In this document: positions 25,008 through 33,979 of the stretch, one piece after another | How positions within the stretch are numbered: position 1 is the stretch's first letter | Layout: each line of letters opens with the position of its first letter | Source: JABDIY01 sp963803875 | GTDB taxonomy: Bacteria > Actinomycetota > Acidimicrobiia > Acidimicrobiales > SZUA-35 | DNA length: 64,000 nt | NCBI GenBank assembly: GCA_963803875.1 | Contig: CAWDOA010000016.1 | Span: 62,001-126,000 of the forward strand | Direction: 5' to 3' | The notes under the pieces: model-generated | The model's input: the letters and a program-made list of their open reading frames with translations, nothing else | What the model was told of the DNA's origin: nothing | Database searches by the model: none | Program-made: the position numbers and the translations under genes

Positions 25008-26540
25008 TTAGCGGGCGAGCGCCTGAAGGCCCTCAACCACTGCAGGGTTGGTAATTCCGAAGATGATGCCGGGCACGAAACCGAAGACGACGATGAGTAC
25101 GAGCAGCGGGGTCCAGGCGATCCATTCGGTGGCGACCACGTCGTGGATGTGAGGATCGTCGGCGAATTCTTCGCTCGGGGTTCCGAAGGCGGTGCGCTGT
25201 AGGAGCCACAGCAGGTAGCCCGCTGCGAAGACCGTTCCGATGGCAGCGATGACCATGTAGACCCGGAACAGGGTCGCACTCACTCCCTCGGCCGGGTTGT
25301 AGGCAGCGAGGATGGCGGGGAACTCGCCCCAGAAGCCGGCCAGACCCGGCAGGCCGAGCGAAGCCATCGTGCAGAACCCGAGAATCCAGCCCATCCTCGG
25401 AGCCTGGATCAATAGACCGCCGAGTCGCTTGATCTCCAACGTGTGGTACCGCTCCTTCACCGAGCCGGCAACGAAGAAGAGCATGCCGGTGATCAAGCCG
25501 TGGGCGACCATGCCAAAGATCGCCGCGTTGATACCGAATGGGGTGAGCGTGGCGATGCCGAGCATCACGTAGCCCATGTGGGCGACCGAGGAGAATGCGA
25601 TCAGTCGCTTCATGTCGGTCTGGGCCAGACAACCGAGGGCGCCGTAGATGATGCCGATCACTGCCAGGAGACCGATCCAGGGCGCCCATTCCACTGCGGC
25701 CTCGGGAAGGATTGGGATGGCGATGCGCACGAATCCGTAGGTGCCGAGCTTCAGAAGCACAGCCGCCAGGATCACCGAACCCTGGGTTGGCGCCTGGGTG
25801 TGGGCGTCGGGAAGCCAAGTATGGAACGGAAACATGGGCACCTTGATGCCAAAGCCCAGGAACATGCCACCGAATATCAACACCTGGGTTGAGAGGGCGA
25901 TGTCTCGGGCTGCCACTTCCTGAGAGAGACCGACCATGTCGAAGGTGGTGCTACCGGCATTCCAGTAGAGCGCAAGGAAGCTGACCAGCATGAGCGCCGA
26001 CCCGAACAGGGTGTACAGGAAGAACTTGATTGCGGCGTACAGGCGCTGCTCGCCTCCCCACACACCGATCATGAAGTACATCGGGAGCAACACCACTTCG
26101 AAGAACACGAAGAACAGCACCAGATCCTGGGCCACGAACGTTCCGAGCATGCCGGTGTGCAACACCAGAATCAACATGAGGAACACCTTGGCGTTCCCCG
26201 GTTCGGGGATGTGATTCCAGCTGTAGATGATGACCAACGGCGTCACGAGCAGGGTGAGCGCAATCAGCGGAAGGCTGATGCCGTCCATTGCCACGTGATA
26301 GTTGGCGTTGACCACCGAGATCCACGACGTGTTGACGTCGAACTGCAGCGCGCTCGAATTGTCGAAGTCGAACTCCAGGAACAGCAGGATGCCGACCAAC
26401 GCCGTGAGCAACGTGGTGGCGAGAGCGATCGTTTTGTGGCTCTCCTCGTCCTTTCCGGGGACGAACATCATCAGCACGGCACCGGCCAGTGGCAGGAAAA
26501 CCAGGAGGCTGATTCCCCAGTCGTTTAGAAAGTCTGTCAT
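25008..26540 (-). CDS. nuoM: NADH-quinone oxidoreductase subunit M, complex I set 1
   Basis: 510 residues with 13-14 membrane helices. FEVVLLPMYFMIGVWGG contains the conserved Glu of TM5. FPFHTWLPDAHTQAPTQGSVILAAVLLKLGTYG is the TM7/8 broken-helix hallmark with its Lys, and SSVAHMGYVMLG and GLPGLAGFWGEF follow. The ATG at 26540 has a GGGAG site about 10 bases upstream and starts 12 bases after nuoL1. Acts as a proton-translocating channel in the membrane arm. Confidence 0.96.
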   Translation of the reverse strand: MTDFLNDWGISLLVFLPLAGAVLMMFVPGKDEESHKTIALATTLLTALVGILLFLEFDFDNSSALQFDVNTSWISVVNANYHVAMDGISLPLIALTLLVTPLVIIYSWNHIPEPGNAKVFLMLILVLHTGMLGTFVAQDLVLFFVFFEVVLLPMYFMIGVWGGEQRLYAAIKFFLYTLFGSALMLVSFLALYWNAGSTTFDMVGLSQEVAARDIALSTQVLIFGGMFLGFGIKVPMFPFHTWLPDAHTQAPTQGSVILAAVLLKLGTYGFVRIAIPILPEAAVEWAPWIGLLAVIGIIYGALGCLAQTDMKRLIAFSSVAHMGYVMLGIATLTPFGINAAIFGMVAHGLITGMLFFVAGSVKERYHTLEIKRLGGLLIQAPRMGWILGFCTMASLGLPGLAGFWGEFPAILAAYNPAEGVSATLFRVYMVIAAIGTVFAAGYLLWLLQRTAFGTPSEEFADDPHIHDVVATEWIAWTPLLVLIVVFGFVPGIIFGITNPAVVEGLQALAR

Positions 26541-26552
26541 TGCATTTTCTCC

Positions 26553-28934
26553 CTAGATCGCCACGATGAAGACAGCTGCCAACACCGCGGCGGCACCGAA
26601 CATGAGACTGGCGTATTGACGGATTCGACCGGTCTGTATCTTGCGCAGCAGACCACCGGATTCCGAGGCGCTCTCGCCCGACAGGTTGACTGTGCCATCG
26701 ATCACGCCCTGATCGATGAAGCGATACACCACCCGACCGAGGGCAGTACTGGATCGACCGGCGATATTCACGACTTCGTCGATGACGTTCTGATTCGCCC
26801 AGTAGGCGGCTTTCGCGATCGGGCCGATGACGGCTCCGGTGATCGCACCGCTGTAGAGCTGATCGAGGTAGTACTTGTTCTCCAGCAGGTTGTACCCGGA
26901 TGCCGCCACCTTGTTCTTGCTTCGCAGTCCGTCGCTGACTTCGGTTGCAGCCGGGTCCTTGGCGTACAGCTTCTGGTAGTAGTTCCACACGAACGCGGCG
27001 GCGCCGATCCCGATGAGACTTGCGATGACCGCCAGCAGAAGGTTTGAATCGCCATGACCGATGACCGGGAAGACTGAACCGCCTCCTGGTTCGAACCACT
27101 GTTCGAACTTGAGTCCGTACCGCTCTCCCAGACCGCCGAACCAGTCTGCGGGGAAGTTCAGGAATCCGGCGAAGACGGCGAAAAACGCTAGGACGATCAG
27201 CGGGACCTTCATCACGGCCGGCGGATCGTGAGGATTGTCGTGACCTCGGTACTCGCCGAAGAAGATCAGCCAGATGGCCCGGGTCATGTAGCCGGCCGTC
27301 ATGGCCGCACCGATCAGTCCCATTATCAGGAGCAGGGTGTAGTTTCCGTTTGCGTTGGTGCTGGGGAAGCCACCGGTGCCTACCAAGATCTCGTCCTTGC
27401 TCCAGAAGCCGGCAAAGGGGAACACACCGACCAGGGCCAGGGTGCCGATCATGAAGGTGGCAAACGTTACGGGCATCCGCGTGCGCAGCCCGCCCATTTC
27501 GGCCTTCATGTCGAAGCTGTGGTGGCAGGCATGGCTCAGCGCACCGGCCCCGAGGAACAGGCACGCCTTGAAGAATGCGTGAGTGAAGAGGTGGAACATG
27601 CCCGCGGTCCAAGCACCGACGCCAAGGGCGAGCACCATGTACCCGAGCTGGGAAACCGTGCTGTAGGCCAACACCTTCTTGATGTCGTTCTGCACGAACG
27701 CAAGCGAGCCACCACCGACGACGGTGATGGCCCCGACGACGGCGAGGGGGTTCAGGGGGGAACCTGCGATGTACATACCCTCCCAGAACACCGGATAGAG
27801 GCGGCCGACCATGTAGATACCGGCGACCACCATCGTTGCGGCGTGAATGAGAGCCGACACCGGTGTGGGGCCGGCCATGGCATCTGGCAACCACGTGTGA
27901 AGAATGAACTGGCCCGACTTGCTCATCACGGCCGTGAGCAGGCACAGGCTGGCGACCGTCATGGTGGTCTGGCTCATACCACCATGGACCGCCTCGTAGT
28001 TGATGGTCATGATGTCGAAGGTCTGACCGGCCCCGAAGAACAACACGATCATCCCGACCAGAAGACCGATGTCGCCAACACGGTTGGTGAGAAAGGCCTT
28101 GAGCGCGGCGTCGGAGTTCGGTTTGTCTTCCCACCAGTGGCCGATCAACGCAAAGGAGCAGACGCCGACGAGTTCCCAGCCGACGATCATTTGCAGCGTG
28201 CTCGCCGACAGCACCATGAACAACATGGCTGCGGTGAACAGACTCAGAAAGGCGTAGTAGTGAACATAACGACGGTCGCCCTTCACGTACTCGACGCTGA
28301 ACAGGTGCACGAAGAATGAGATGGACGTGACGACGAAGAGCATCATGATGCTCTGCCCGTCGGCGATGGTCCCGATGCTGAAGCTCAGCGTGTCGGAGCC
28401 CCCGGCGGTTTCGCCACCAAAGGATCCGGTCGTGAACCAATCGAGGCACCGCACGACCGCCGCGGCCTTGATGTGTTCGCCCTTGCCGTCACCCTCGCCG
28501 GCCTCGACGGCCACTTCCTGGGTAGCGAGAGCGGTGCCGGCTGCGTATTCGGACCCGACCGCGTAGAGATCCTGGGGTTCACGGGTGTTCGAGTCGTTCA
28601 GGCAGCCTTGGCCCGAGCCGCTGGCCGACTCTTCGTCATCGGAGGCGTCGACGGTTGTGAGAATGCCGTCGTCGACAAAGCCGCTCTGAGCGCTGTGGCC
28701 ATCCTGTTCATCTTCGTACTGGGTGATCCAGGTGAACGCTGTTATCGAGCTGATGAGAAGGCCAAGGCCCACCGTTGCAAGTCCCACCCAGTGGACCTGG
28801 GTCTTGAATCTCTTGCCGAACAGCAAGATGATCACAAATGACAGCGCTGGAAGGGCGGGAACGAGCCACACCCGACCGAACCAAACCGACTCGGGTTGAA
28901 AGGTTTCGGCCGCGGCGGCAGCAAAGAGTGACAT
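26553..28934 (-). CDS. nuoL: NADH-quinone oxidoreductase subunit L, complex I set 1, with acidic loop insertion
   Basis: 793 residues, well above the common 600-680. Core motifs are normal: GWELVGVCSFALIGHWW, FILHTWLPDAMAGPTPVSALIHAATMV, YSTVSQLGYMVLALG and PFAGFWSKDEIL. Between the second helix (ends about 70) and the third (about 195) there is an extra segment at about 73-158, rich in Asp, Glu, Ser and Gly, with Cys111 and no membrane character. By the usual NuoL topology this loop is extracytoplasmic. The C-terminal part, including the long lateral helix region (LYSGAITGAVIGPIAKAAYW), is present. ATG at 28934. Confidence 0.95.
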   Translation of the reverse strand: MSLFAAAAAETFQPESVWFGRVWLVPALPALSFVIILLFGKRFKTQVHWVGLATVGLGLLISSITAFTWITQYEDEQDGHSAQSGFVDDGILTTVDASDDEESASGSGQGCLNDSNTREPQDLYAVGSEYAAGTALATQEVAVEAGEGDGKGEHIKAAAVVRCLDWFTTGSFGGETAGGSDTLSFSIGTIADGQSIMMLFVVTSISFFVHLFSVEYVKGDRRYVHYYAFLSLFTAAMLFMVLSASTLQMIVGWELVGVCSFALIGHWWEDKPNSDAALKAFLTNRVGDIGLLVGMIVLFFGAGQTFDIMTINYEAVHGGMSQTTMTVASLCLLTAVMSKSGQFILHTWLPDAMAGPTPVSALIHAATMVVAGIYMVGRLYPVFWEGMYIAGSPLNPLAVVGAITVVGGGSLAFVQNDIKKVLAYSTVSQLGYMVLALGVGAWTAGMFHLFTHAFFKACLFLGAGALSHACHHSFDMKAEMGGLRTRMPVTFATFMIGTLALVGVFPFAGFWSKDEILVGTGGFPSTNANGNYTLLLIMGLIGAAMTAGYMTRAIWLIFFGEYRGHDNPHDPPAVMKVPLIVLAFFAVFAGFLNFPADWFGGLGERYGLKFEQWFEPGGGSVFPVIGHGDSNLLLAVIASLIGIGAAAFVWNYYQKLYAKDPAATEVSDGLRSKNKVAASGYNLLENKYYLDQLYSGAITGAVIGPIAKAAYWANQNVIDEVVNIAGRSSTALGRVVYRFIDQGVIDGTVNLSGESASESGGLLRKIQTGRIRQYASLMFGAAAVLAAVFIVAI

Positions 28935-28938
28935 GCGA

Positions 28939-29253
28939 TCAGCCCTTCATCAGACTGGCTTCGGCAACATCGATGCTGCGACGGTTGCGGTAGATCAACA
29001 GAACGATGGCCAATCCGACGCCGACCTCGGCGGCGGCCACCGCAATGATGAAGAGGGCGAAGACCGACCCGCCAACCTGGGCGTTGCCGTCGGCGGCGTT
29101 GAACACGCCGAAAGCGACCATGTTGATGTTCACCGCGTTGAGGATGAGTTCGATGCTCATGAGCACCATGACGCCATTGCGTCGGGTGAGCACGCCATAG
29201 ACCCCGATGCAGAACAGGATCGCAGCGAGCAACAGGAACTGGGTCAGATACAT
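28939..29253 (-). CDS. nuoK: NADH-quinone oxidoreductase subunit K, complex I set 1
   Basis: 104 residues, three membrane helices. Contains the conserved glutamates in helices 2 and 3: LMSIELILNAVNINMVAF and AVAAAEVGVGLAIVLLIYR. Both are part of the half-channel relaying protons in the membrane arm. Only 4 bases separate it from nuoL1 and 3 from nuoJ1. Normal length. Confidence 0.96.
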   Translation of the reverse strand: MYLTQFLLLAAILFCIGVYGVLTRRNGVMVLMSIELILNAVNINMVAFGVFNAADGNAQVGGSVFALFIIAVAAAEVGVGLAIVLLIYRNRRSIDVAEASLMKG

Positions 29254-29256
29254 GGG

Positions 29257-29823
29257 CTAGTCCCTCCTCGCCACAACGACCGCACCGATGAGCGCCGCCA
29301 GCAGGAGAACCGACACGGCCTCGAATGGCACGATGTAGGTGCTGAAGATGGAGTCGGCCACGTCAGCGGTCCGTTGCGGTTCGAATCCCACCAGCTTGGC
29401 TGACTGCTGAGTTCCGTACTCTTCCCACACGCTGTACGCCATCACGACGAACAGCAGGCCGGCGACCCCGAGCCCGATCCATCGCTGCTCGTAGTTCAAG
29501 TCCTCGTCTGCCCCCAATTTCGCACGGGTCAACATGACGCCAAACAGCAACAACACCAGGATTGCACCGATGTAGACCAGCACCTGGGTGGCGGCGACGA
29601 ATTCAGCACCCAACAGGATGTAGACCGCAGCAACGGCAGCCAGCACGATCAGCAGATACAGCGCGCTGTGCACGACGTTGCTGGTGGTCACCATTCGAAG
29701 GGCTGCACCTATCGCGATGATGGCGATCACATAGAACGCGATGTTCGCCGGAAGATCCCAACAGTTCGCGTTGGGATCCAGGTCACAGCTGGCGTTCTGT
29801 GCGAAGAGGAGAGATGCGAGCAA
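29257..29823 (-). CDS. nuoJ: NADH-quinone oxidoreductase subunit J, complex I set 1
   Basis: 188 residues with five membrane helices. The TM3 region VQVLVYIGAILVLLLFGVML-like segment (here TQVLVYIGAILVLLLFGVML) is diagnostic; its pi-bulge takes part in the conformational switch of complex I. The start is TTG at 29823, abutting the nuoI1 stop; no ATG fits. An N-terminal short periplasmic tail holds two Cys (NASCDLDPNANCWD). Confidence 0.94.
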   Translation of the reverse strand: MLASLLFAQNASCDLDPNANCWDLPANIAFYVIAIIAIGAALRMVTTSNVVHSALYLLIVLAAVAAVYILLGAEFVAATQVLVYIGAILVLLLFGVMLTRAKLGADEDLNYEQRWIGLGVAGLLFVVMAYSVWEEYGTQQSAKLVGFEPQRTADVADSIFSTYIVPFEAVSVLLLAALIGAVVVARRD

Positions 29824-30336
29824 CTACTTCGCCTCCAATGCAGGAACCTTCTTGATTTTGACCTCGGCACCCGCTTCGTAGGCCTCGAACTCGGGAACGG
29901 TGGTCATCCACTTGCCGAGCTTGGTCTTGTCGTGGAGCAGATCAGCGATCTTCATTTCGGAGTATTCGTACTCGGGACTCCAGAACAGGGCTTCGAAGGG
30001 GCACACCTCAACGCAGATCCCGCAGTACATGCAGAGCGAATAATCGATGTCGAACCGGTCCAACTTGTTGACGCTACGGGGCTTACCGCCCGGGCGCCGG
30101 GGTGGAGCGAGTTCCTTGTGACCTTCGATGTAGATGCACCAGTCCGGGCACTCGCGGGCACACAACATGCACGAGGTGCAGTTGTCCTCGTGGAGAGCGA
30201 TTACGCCGCGGGCTCGGGCGGTGGGCTCTTCCTTCTCGTGGGGGTACTGAACGGTCTCGGCACCTTTGGTGATGGTCTTCACGACCTCCTTGAAGGTGAT
30301 ACCCAACCCCGATATTACGCCTGGAACTAAACCCAT
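29824..30336 (-). CDS. nuoI: NADH-quinone oxidoreductase subunit I, complex I set 1
   Basis: 170 residues from the ATG at 30336, which shares one base with the nuoH1 stop. Two 4Fe-4S motifs ligate clusters N6a and N6b: CTSCMLCARECP and CMYCGICVEVCP. The N-terminal amphipathic stretch (GVISGLGITFKEVVKTI) anchors it to the membrane. It passes electrons to NuoB. Shorter and less extended than the second NuoI in this window. Confidence 0.95.
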   Translation of the reverse strand: MGLVPGVISGLGITFKEVVKTITKGAETVQYPHEKEEPTARARGVIALHEDNCTSCMLCARECPDWCIYIEGHKELAPPRRPGGKPRSVNKLDRFDIDYSLCMYCGICVEVCPFEALFWSPEYEYSEMKIADLLHDKTKLGKWMTTVPEFEAYEAGAEVKIKKVPALEAK

Positions 30337-31436
30337 TAGAACGCCACCTTGAGTACGCCGGTTATGGCGATGTTGATGAGTGAAATCGGGATCAGAACCT
30401 TCCATGCAAACTTCTGGAGCTGATCCTCACGGAACCGGGGGTAGGTGAATCGGATCCAGTAGATGATGAACGTGAGCACCAACATCTTGGTAGCCATCAC
30501 GGCCGGACCGATGAAGTTGAACCAGTTGCTGTTGATGTCGATTCCGATCAGGTCGACGAGGAAGGGGGGAACGGTCCAGCCGCCCAGGAACAGCACCGAA
30601 GCCAAGAATCCGAATATGGCGGCTGTCGCGAACTCGCCGATGAAGAACATGAGGAACCGGAACCCGGAATACTCGGTGAGGTACCCCGAAACCAGCTCGG
30701 ACTCGGCGATCGGCATGTCGAACGGAGCCTGGGTCAGCTCGGCCTGAACGGCGATCATGAAGATCAGGAAGCCTACGAACTGGGTGAGGATGAAAGGAAG
30801 CCCGAAACCGCCGAAGCCGAAGATCTCGGTCTGATACTGGGCGTACACGATGCCCTGCAGGCTCAGGGTTCCAGCCTGGATCACGACACCCACGATCGCA
30901 AGGATCAGCGGGAGTTCGTAGGCGATCAGCTGGCCGGCGGCCCGCAGGCCACCCATCAGTGAATACTTCGAAGCGCTGGCCCAGCCCGCCATGAGAATGC
31001 CGACCACGCTGATACTGGTAACGGCCATCGCATAGAACACGCCCGCACCATCGAAGTTGCGGGCATCGAAGGGACCGGTGTCCAGCGACGCGAATCCGGC
31101 ATCGGGGCCGAAGGGGACAACCAGAGCAAGAAGGAACGTACTGGTGAGCACCACATAGGGTGCGAGGGCGAAGATCGTCCGATCCGCTTTTGCCGGGAAG
31201 ATGTCTTCCTTCTGGAGATTCTTGCCGACCTCGGCCAGGAGCTGCATCGAGCCGTACGGACCGGCTTCCATGGGCCCCAGACGAGACTGCATGAACGAGA
31301 CCATCTTGAACAGGTACAGGTACACGGTGGTACCGGCAGGCAACAGGACAACGCCCAAAACAGCGAGAACCTTGATCGGCCACTCGGCCCATCCGACGTC
31401 GAGCGCCAGCATCTGTGTTTGCAGCAAGGCGCTCAC
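30336..31436 (-). CDS. nuoH: NADH-quinone oxidoreductase subunit H, complex I set 1
   Basis: 366 residues from the GTG at 31436, overlapping the nuoD1 stop (GTGA). Eight membrane helices. The quinone-channel loop reads FMQSRLGPMEAGPYG..LLAEVGKNLQKEDIFP, and TQAPFDMPIAESELVSGYLTEYSG supplies the conserved acidic residues of the E-channel. The classical motif usually reads RxGPNRxGP; here it is SRLGPMEAG, a mild divergence. NuoH joins the hydrophilic arm to the membrane arm. Confidence 0.95.
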   Translation of the reverse strand: MSALLQTQMLALDVGWAEWPIKVLAVLGVVLLPAGTTVYLYLFKMVSFMQSRLGPMEAGPYGSMQLLAEVGKNLQKEDIFPAKADRTIFALAPYVVLTSTFLLALVVPFGPDAGFASLDTGPFDARNFDGAGVFYAMAVTSISVVGILMAGWASASKYSLMGGLRAAGQLIAYELPLILAIVGVVIQAGTLSLQGIVYAQYQTEIFGFGGFGLPFILTQFVGFLIFMIAVQAELTQAPFDMPIAESELVSGYLTEYSGFRFLMFFIGEFATAAIFGFLASVLFLGGWTVPPFLVDLIGIDINSNWFNFIGPAVMATKMLVLTFIIYWIRFTYPRFREDQLQKFAWKVLIPISLINIAITGVLKVAF

Positions 31437-32605
31437 CGGTCGATGTCCCCCAGAATGAAATACAGGCTGGCGAGGATAGTGATCACATCGGGAACAAAGG
31501 TCCCTTTGAGCACCCACGGTGCGATTGACATGTTCGAGAAACTGGCCGTTCGGATCTTCACCCTGAATGGGGTGAGGTCACCCTTGGAGATCACGTAGTA
31601 TCCCATTTCACCGAGAGGATTCTCAGTGGCCACGTACGCTTCGCCCTCGGGAACCTTGATGATGCGGGGCACCTTGGCCATGATCGGGCCCTTGGGGAGG
31701 CTGTCGAGTAGCTGCTCGACGATATTGCAGCTCTCGCGAACCTCCTGTAGACGCACCCAACTACGGGCGAAAGCATCGCCATCGGGGTGGGTCCACACCT
31801 TCCAGTCGGCTTTGTCGTACACGAGGCCGTTGGGCTGATCACGGCGAAGATCCCAATCGACACCCGAACCCCGGATGTTCGCTCCGGACAAGCCATAGCT
31901 GAGGCCGACGTCGGCGGGGATCACACCGATGCCGCGGGTACGAGCTTGGAAGATCTCGTTGCCGAAAAGAAGGCCCTCGATCGTGTCGCAGAAGTCTCGG
32001 ATCTTTTTCACCGAAACACGGGTCTCGGTTATCCAGCCGGCGGGGAGGTCGTCTTTGACGCCACCGATGCGATCGAAGTTGGGATGGAACCGGCCGCCGG
32101 TGGCGGACTCGATCTGGTTCAGCACGTGCTCGCGATCTCGGAACGCATAGAACACCGGGGTGATTGCACCCAGCTGGACGCCCAGGTCACCGAGGAACAG
32201 GGTGAGGTGCGCCATCCGGGCCAATTCGAACAGGATGGTTCGGATGTACTGAGCCCGGGGTGGGGCCTCGATGTCCATCAGCTGCTCGCAGGCGAGGATG
32301 AAAGGGACCTCGTTGGCGAAACTCCCCAACCAGTCGATCCGATTGACCAGCGTTGTGACCTGCGGGTAGGTGCGAACCTCGGTGAGCTTCTCATAGCCGC
32401 GGTGCATGTACCCCATGATCGGCTCGGCTTCGATCACCTGTTCACCATCGAGACGGGCGACAATCCGAAGCGTCCCATGGGTTGCGGGGTGCTGAGGACC
32501 AATGTTGAGGGTCATTCCCTCTGTCTCCAGCTCGAGATTCACCCGGGCCTCAGCTGCCTGGGAGGCCACATACGCCATCTGGCGGCGGTCGCTCACGGCT
32601 GTCAT
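31433..32605 (-). CDS. nuoD: NADH-quinone oxidoreductase subunit D, complex I set 1 (atypical quinone site)
   Basis: 390 residues, separate from NuoC. His43 of GPQHPATHG aligns with Thermus Nqo4 His38, one quinone ligand. The second ligand, Tyr87 in Thermus (context RMDY), aligns with NRIDW here, so Trp92 replaces Tyr. The set-2 NuoD keeps RMDY. Other blocks are canonical: GYMHRGYEKLTE, RFHPNFDRIGGVKDDLP, GEMGYYVISKG and ILGDIDR at the C-terminus. The start at 32605 overlaps the nuoC1 stop (ATGA). Confidence 0.95.
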   Translation of the reverse strand: MTAVSDRRQMAYVASQAAEARVNLELETEGMTLNIGPQHPATHGTLRIVARLDGEQVIEAEPIMGYMHRGYEKLTEVRTYPQVTTLVNRIDWLGSFANEVPFILACEQLMDIEAPPRAQYIRTILFELARMAHLTLFLGDLGVQLGAITPVFYAFRDREHVLNQIESATGGRFHPNFDRIGGVKDDLPAGWITETRVSVKKIRDFCDTIEGLLFGNEIFQARTRGIGVIPADVGLSYGLSGANIRGSGVDWDLRRDQPNGLVYDKADWKVWTHPDGDAFARSWVRLQEVRESCNIVEQLLDSLPKGPIMAKVPRIIKVPEGEAYVATENPLGEMGYYVISKGDLTPFRVKIRTASFSNMSIAPWVLKGTFVPDVITILASLYFILGDIDR

Positions 32606-33501
32606 GACGGGTCTCCCTTGGCTTCACGACTGCGCTTCAACAAATGTTCCGGAATACCGCCGGTGTCCTTCGCCTCGCCCGCGGGCTCTGGCGCGGGTCG
32701 GGGCGTTTGTTCCACAACCGGCTCGGGTACTTCAACTTCTTCCACAACTGGCTCGGGGGCGGGAGCCGCTTCGGGCACCGGTGCGGGGTCTTCCACGACC
32801 GGGGGGGACGGATCAGACCCCGAAGGCTCACCCGCCTCCGCAGGCTCTTCCGGCTCGGGCATCGGTTCGACATCGACGATGCCCGGCCACGGCTTGATGA
32901 GGCGAGCCAGCAGGGGAAAGTCCTTCCTCATGGGGTGACCCTCGAAGTCGGTGGGCAAGTACAGCGGGCGCAAACCTGGATGCCCGGTGAATGAGATGCC
33001 GAACATCTCCCACACCTCGCGCTCGTGCCACTCTGCACCGGGGTAGGTATCGGTCCAGGTGCCGATGGTGAGATCATCGCCCACATCTGCTTTGAGCGTT
33101 ACCCCGATATTGGTGGTCAAGCTGAACACACGAGCCAACATCTGAAAGCGGGTGTCGCCGCCAGCGACCCCGGTGACAATCTCTTCGGCCTCCCCGGTCA
33201 GGGCCGCGGGGTCGATATCGACCGCTGCATCCATCGACCGGCCGAACGGGGATGGCATCCAGTCGATAGCGCTCAGGAAATCGAAGAACCGGAACCGTTG
33301 ACCCTCACGAAGATATTCGGCGGTCTCGGTCCACGAATCGGGAGCCACCCGAACGGTGAGGTCAACACCGGGCACGAGTGCGTGCTCGATGAGAGCGCTA
33401 CCGAGGTCGGACTGCAGACCCTCGAGCAGAGCGGTGCGCGCTTGGTCGACTACTACGTCTTCGGTGGTCTCCACATCAGCTGACGATGGCAAGCGGATCA
33501 C
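32602..33501 (-). CDS. nuoC: NADH-quinone oxidoreductase subunit C, complex I set 1, with Pro/Glu-rich tail
   Basis: 299 residues from a GTG at 33501; a GTG at 33474, just after the nuoB1 stop, is an equally credible start. Residues about 15-205 are the NuoC domain: FDFLSAIDWM, YPGAEWHEREVWEMFGISFTGHP and GHPMRKDFPL. The remaining roughly 95 residues are a Pro/Glu/Val/Ala-rich, acidic and probably disordered tail (EPEEPAEAGEPS... PEPVVEQTPRP), not normal for NuoC. It bridges NuoB and NuoD in the peripheral arm. Confidence 0.93.
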   Translation of the reverse strand: MIRLPSSADVETTEDVVVDQARTALLEGLQSDLGSALIEHALVPGVDLTVRVAPDSWTETAEYLREGQRFRFFDFLSAIDWMPSPFGRSMDAAVDIDPAALTGEAEEIVTGVAGGDTRFQMLARVFSLTTNIGVTLKADVGDDLTIGTWTDTYPGAEWHEREVWEMFGISFTGHPGLRPLYLPTDFEGHPMRKDFPLLARLIKPWPGIVDVEPMPEPEEPAEAGEPSGSDPSPPVVEDPAPVPEAAPAPEPVVEEVEVPEPVVEQTPRPAPEPAGEAKDTGGIPEHLLKRSREAKGDPS

Positions 33502-33979
33502 CCTTCCACTTCTCGGCCATGTCTTCGTTCTGAATCATCTCTTGGAGGATGACGATTCCTTCGAGTAGCGCCTCGGGACGGGGCGGGCAGCCAGGAACGT
33601 ACACATCCACCGGGATGATCTGGTCGACGCCCTTGGTCACCGAGTAACTGTCCCAGTAGGGGCCACCGCAGTTGGCGCAAGAACCCATGCTGATGACGTA
33701 CTTGGGCTCGGGCATCTGTTCATACAGCCGACGGACCGCGGGGGCCATCTTGTCGGTCACAGTTCCTGAAACACACACGAAGTCGGCCTGGCGAGGACTG
33801 GCAGGCAGCGGAATGACTCCAAGCCGCATGACGTCGTAGCGGGGTGAACCAAACGCCGCACCCATTTCGATAGCGCAGCAGGCAAGACCCCATTGGTAGA
33901 CCCACAGGCTGTACTTGCGGCTCATGTTCAAAAGCGTGGTCAGCGGCTTCGGCACCCGTCCTGATTCGACTAAGCCCAT
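33476..33979 (-). CDS. nuoB: NADH-quinone oxidoreductase subunit B, complex I set 1
   Basis: 167 residues from the ATG at 33979, with AAGGGGG 7 bases upstream. The N2 cluster ligands are complete: adjacent Cys in GLACCAIEMG, then SMGSCANCGGPYW and YVPGCPPRPE. N2 is the last iron-sulfur cluster before quinone. The gene overlaps nuoA1 by 10 bases. The complete N2 site implies set 1 is redox-active even though nuoEFG are missing. Confidence 0.96.
   Translation of the reverse strand: MGLVESGRVPKPLTTLLNMSRKYSLWVYQWGLACCAIEMGAAFGSPRYDVMRLGVIPLPASPRQADFVCVSGTVTDKMAPAVRRLYEQMPEPKYVISMGSCANCGGPYWDSYSVTKGVDQIIPVDVYVPGCPPRPEALLEGIVILQEMIQNEDMAEKWKGDPLAIVS

Noticed and set aside
27228..28319. A 363-codon open frame on the plus strand across nuoL1
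   Set aside because: Antisense shadow of NuoL1, no family motif.
25951..28449. An 832-codon open frame on the same strand as nuoL1/nuoM1
   Set aside because: It is Arg-rich with no domain, and the NuoL/NuoM frames in the same place carry unmistakable motifs. It is a high-G+C shadow.
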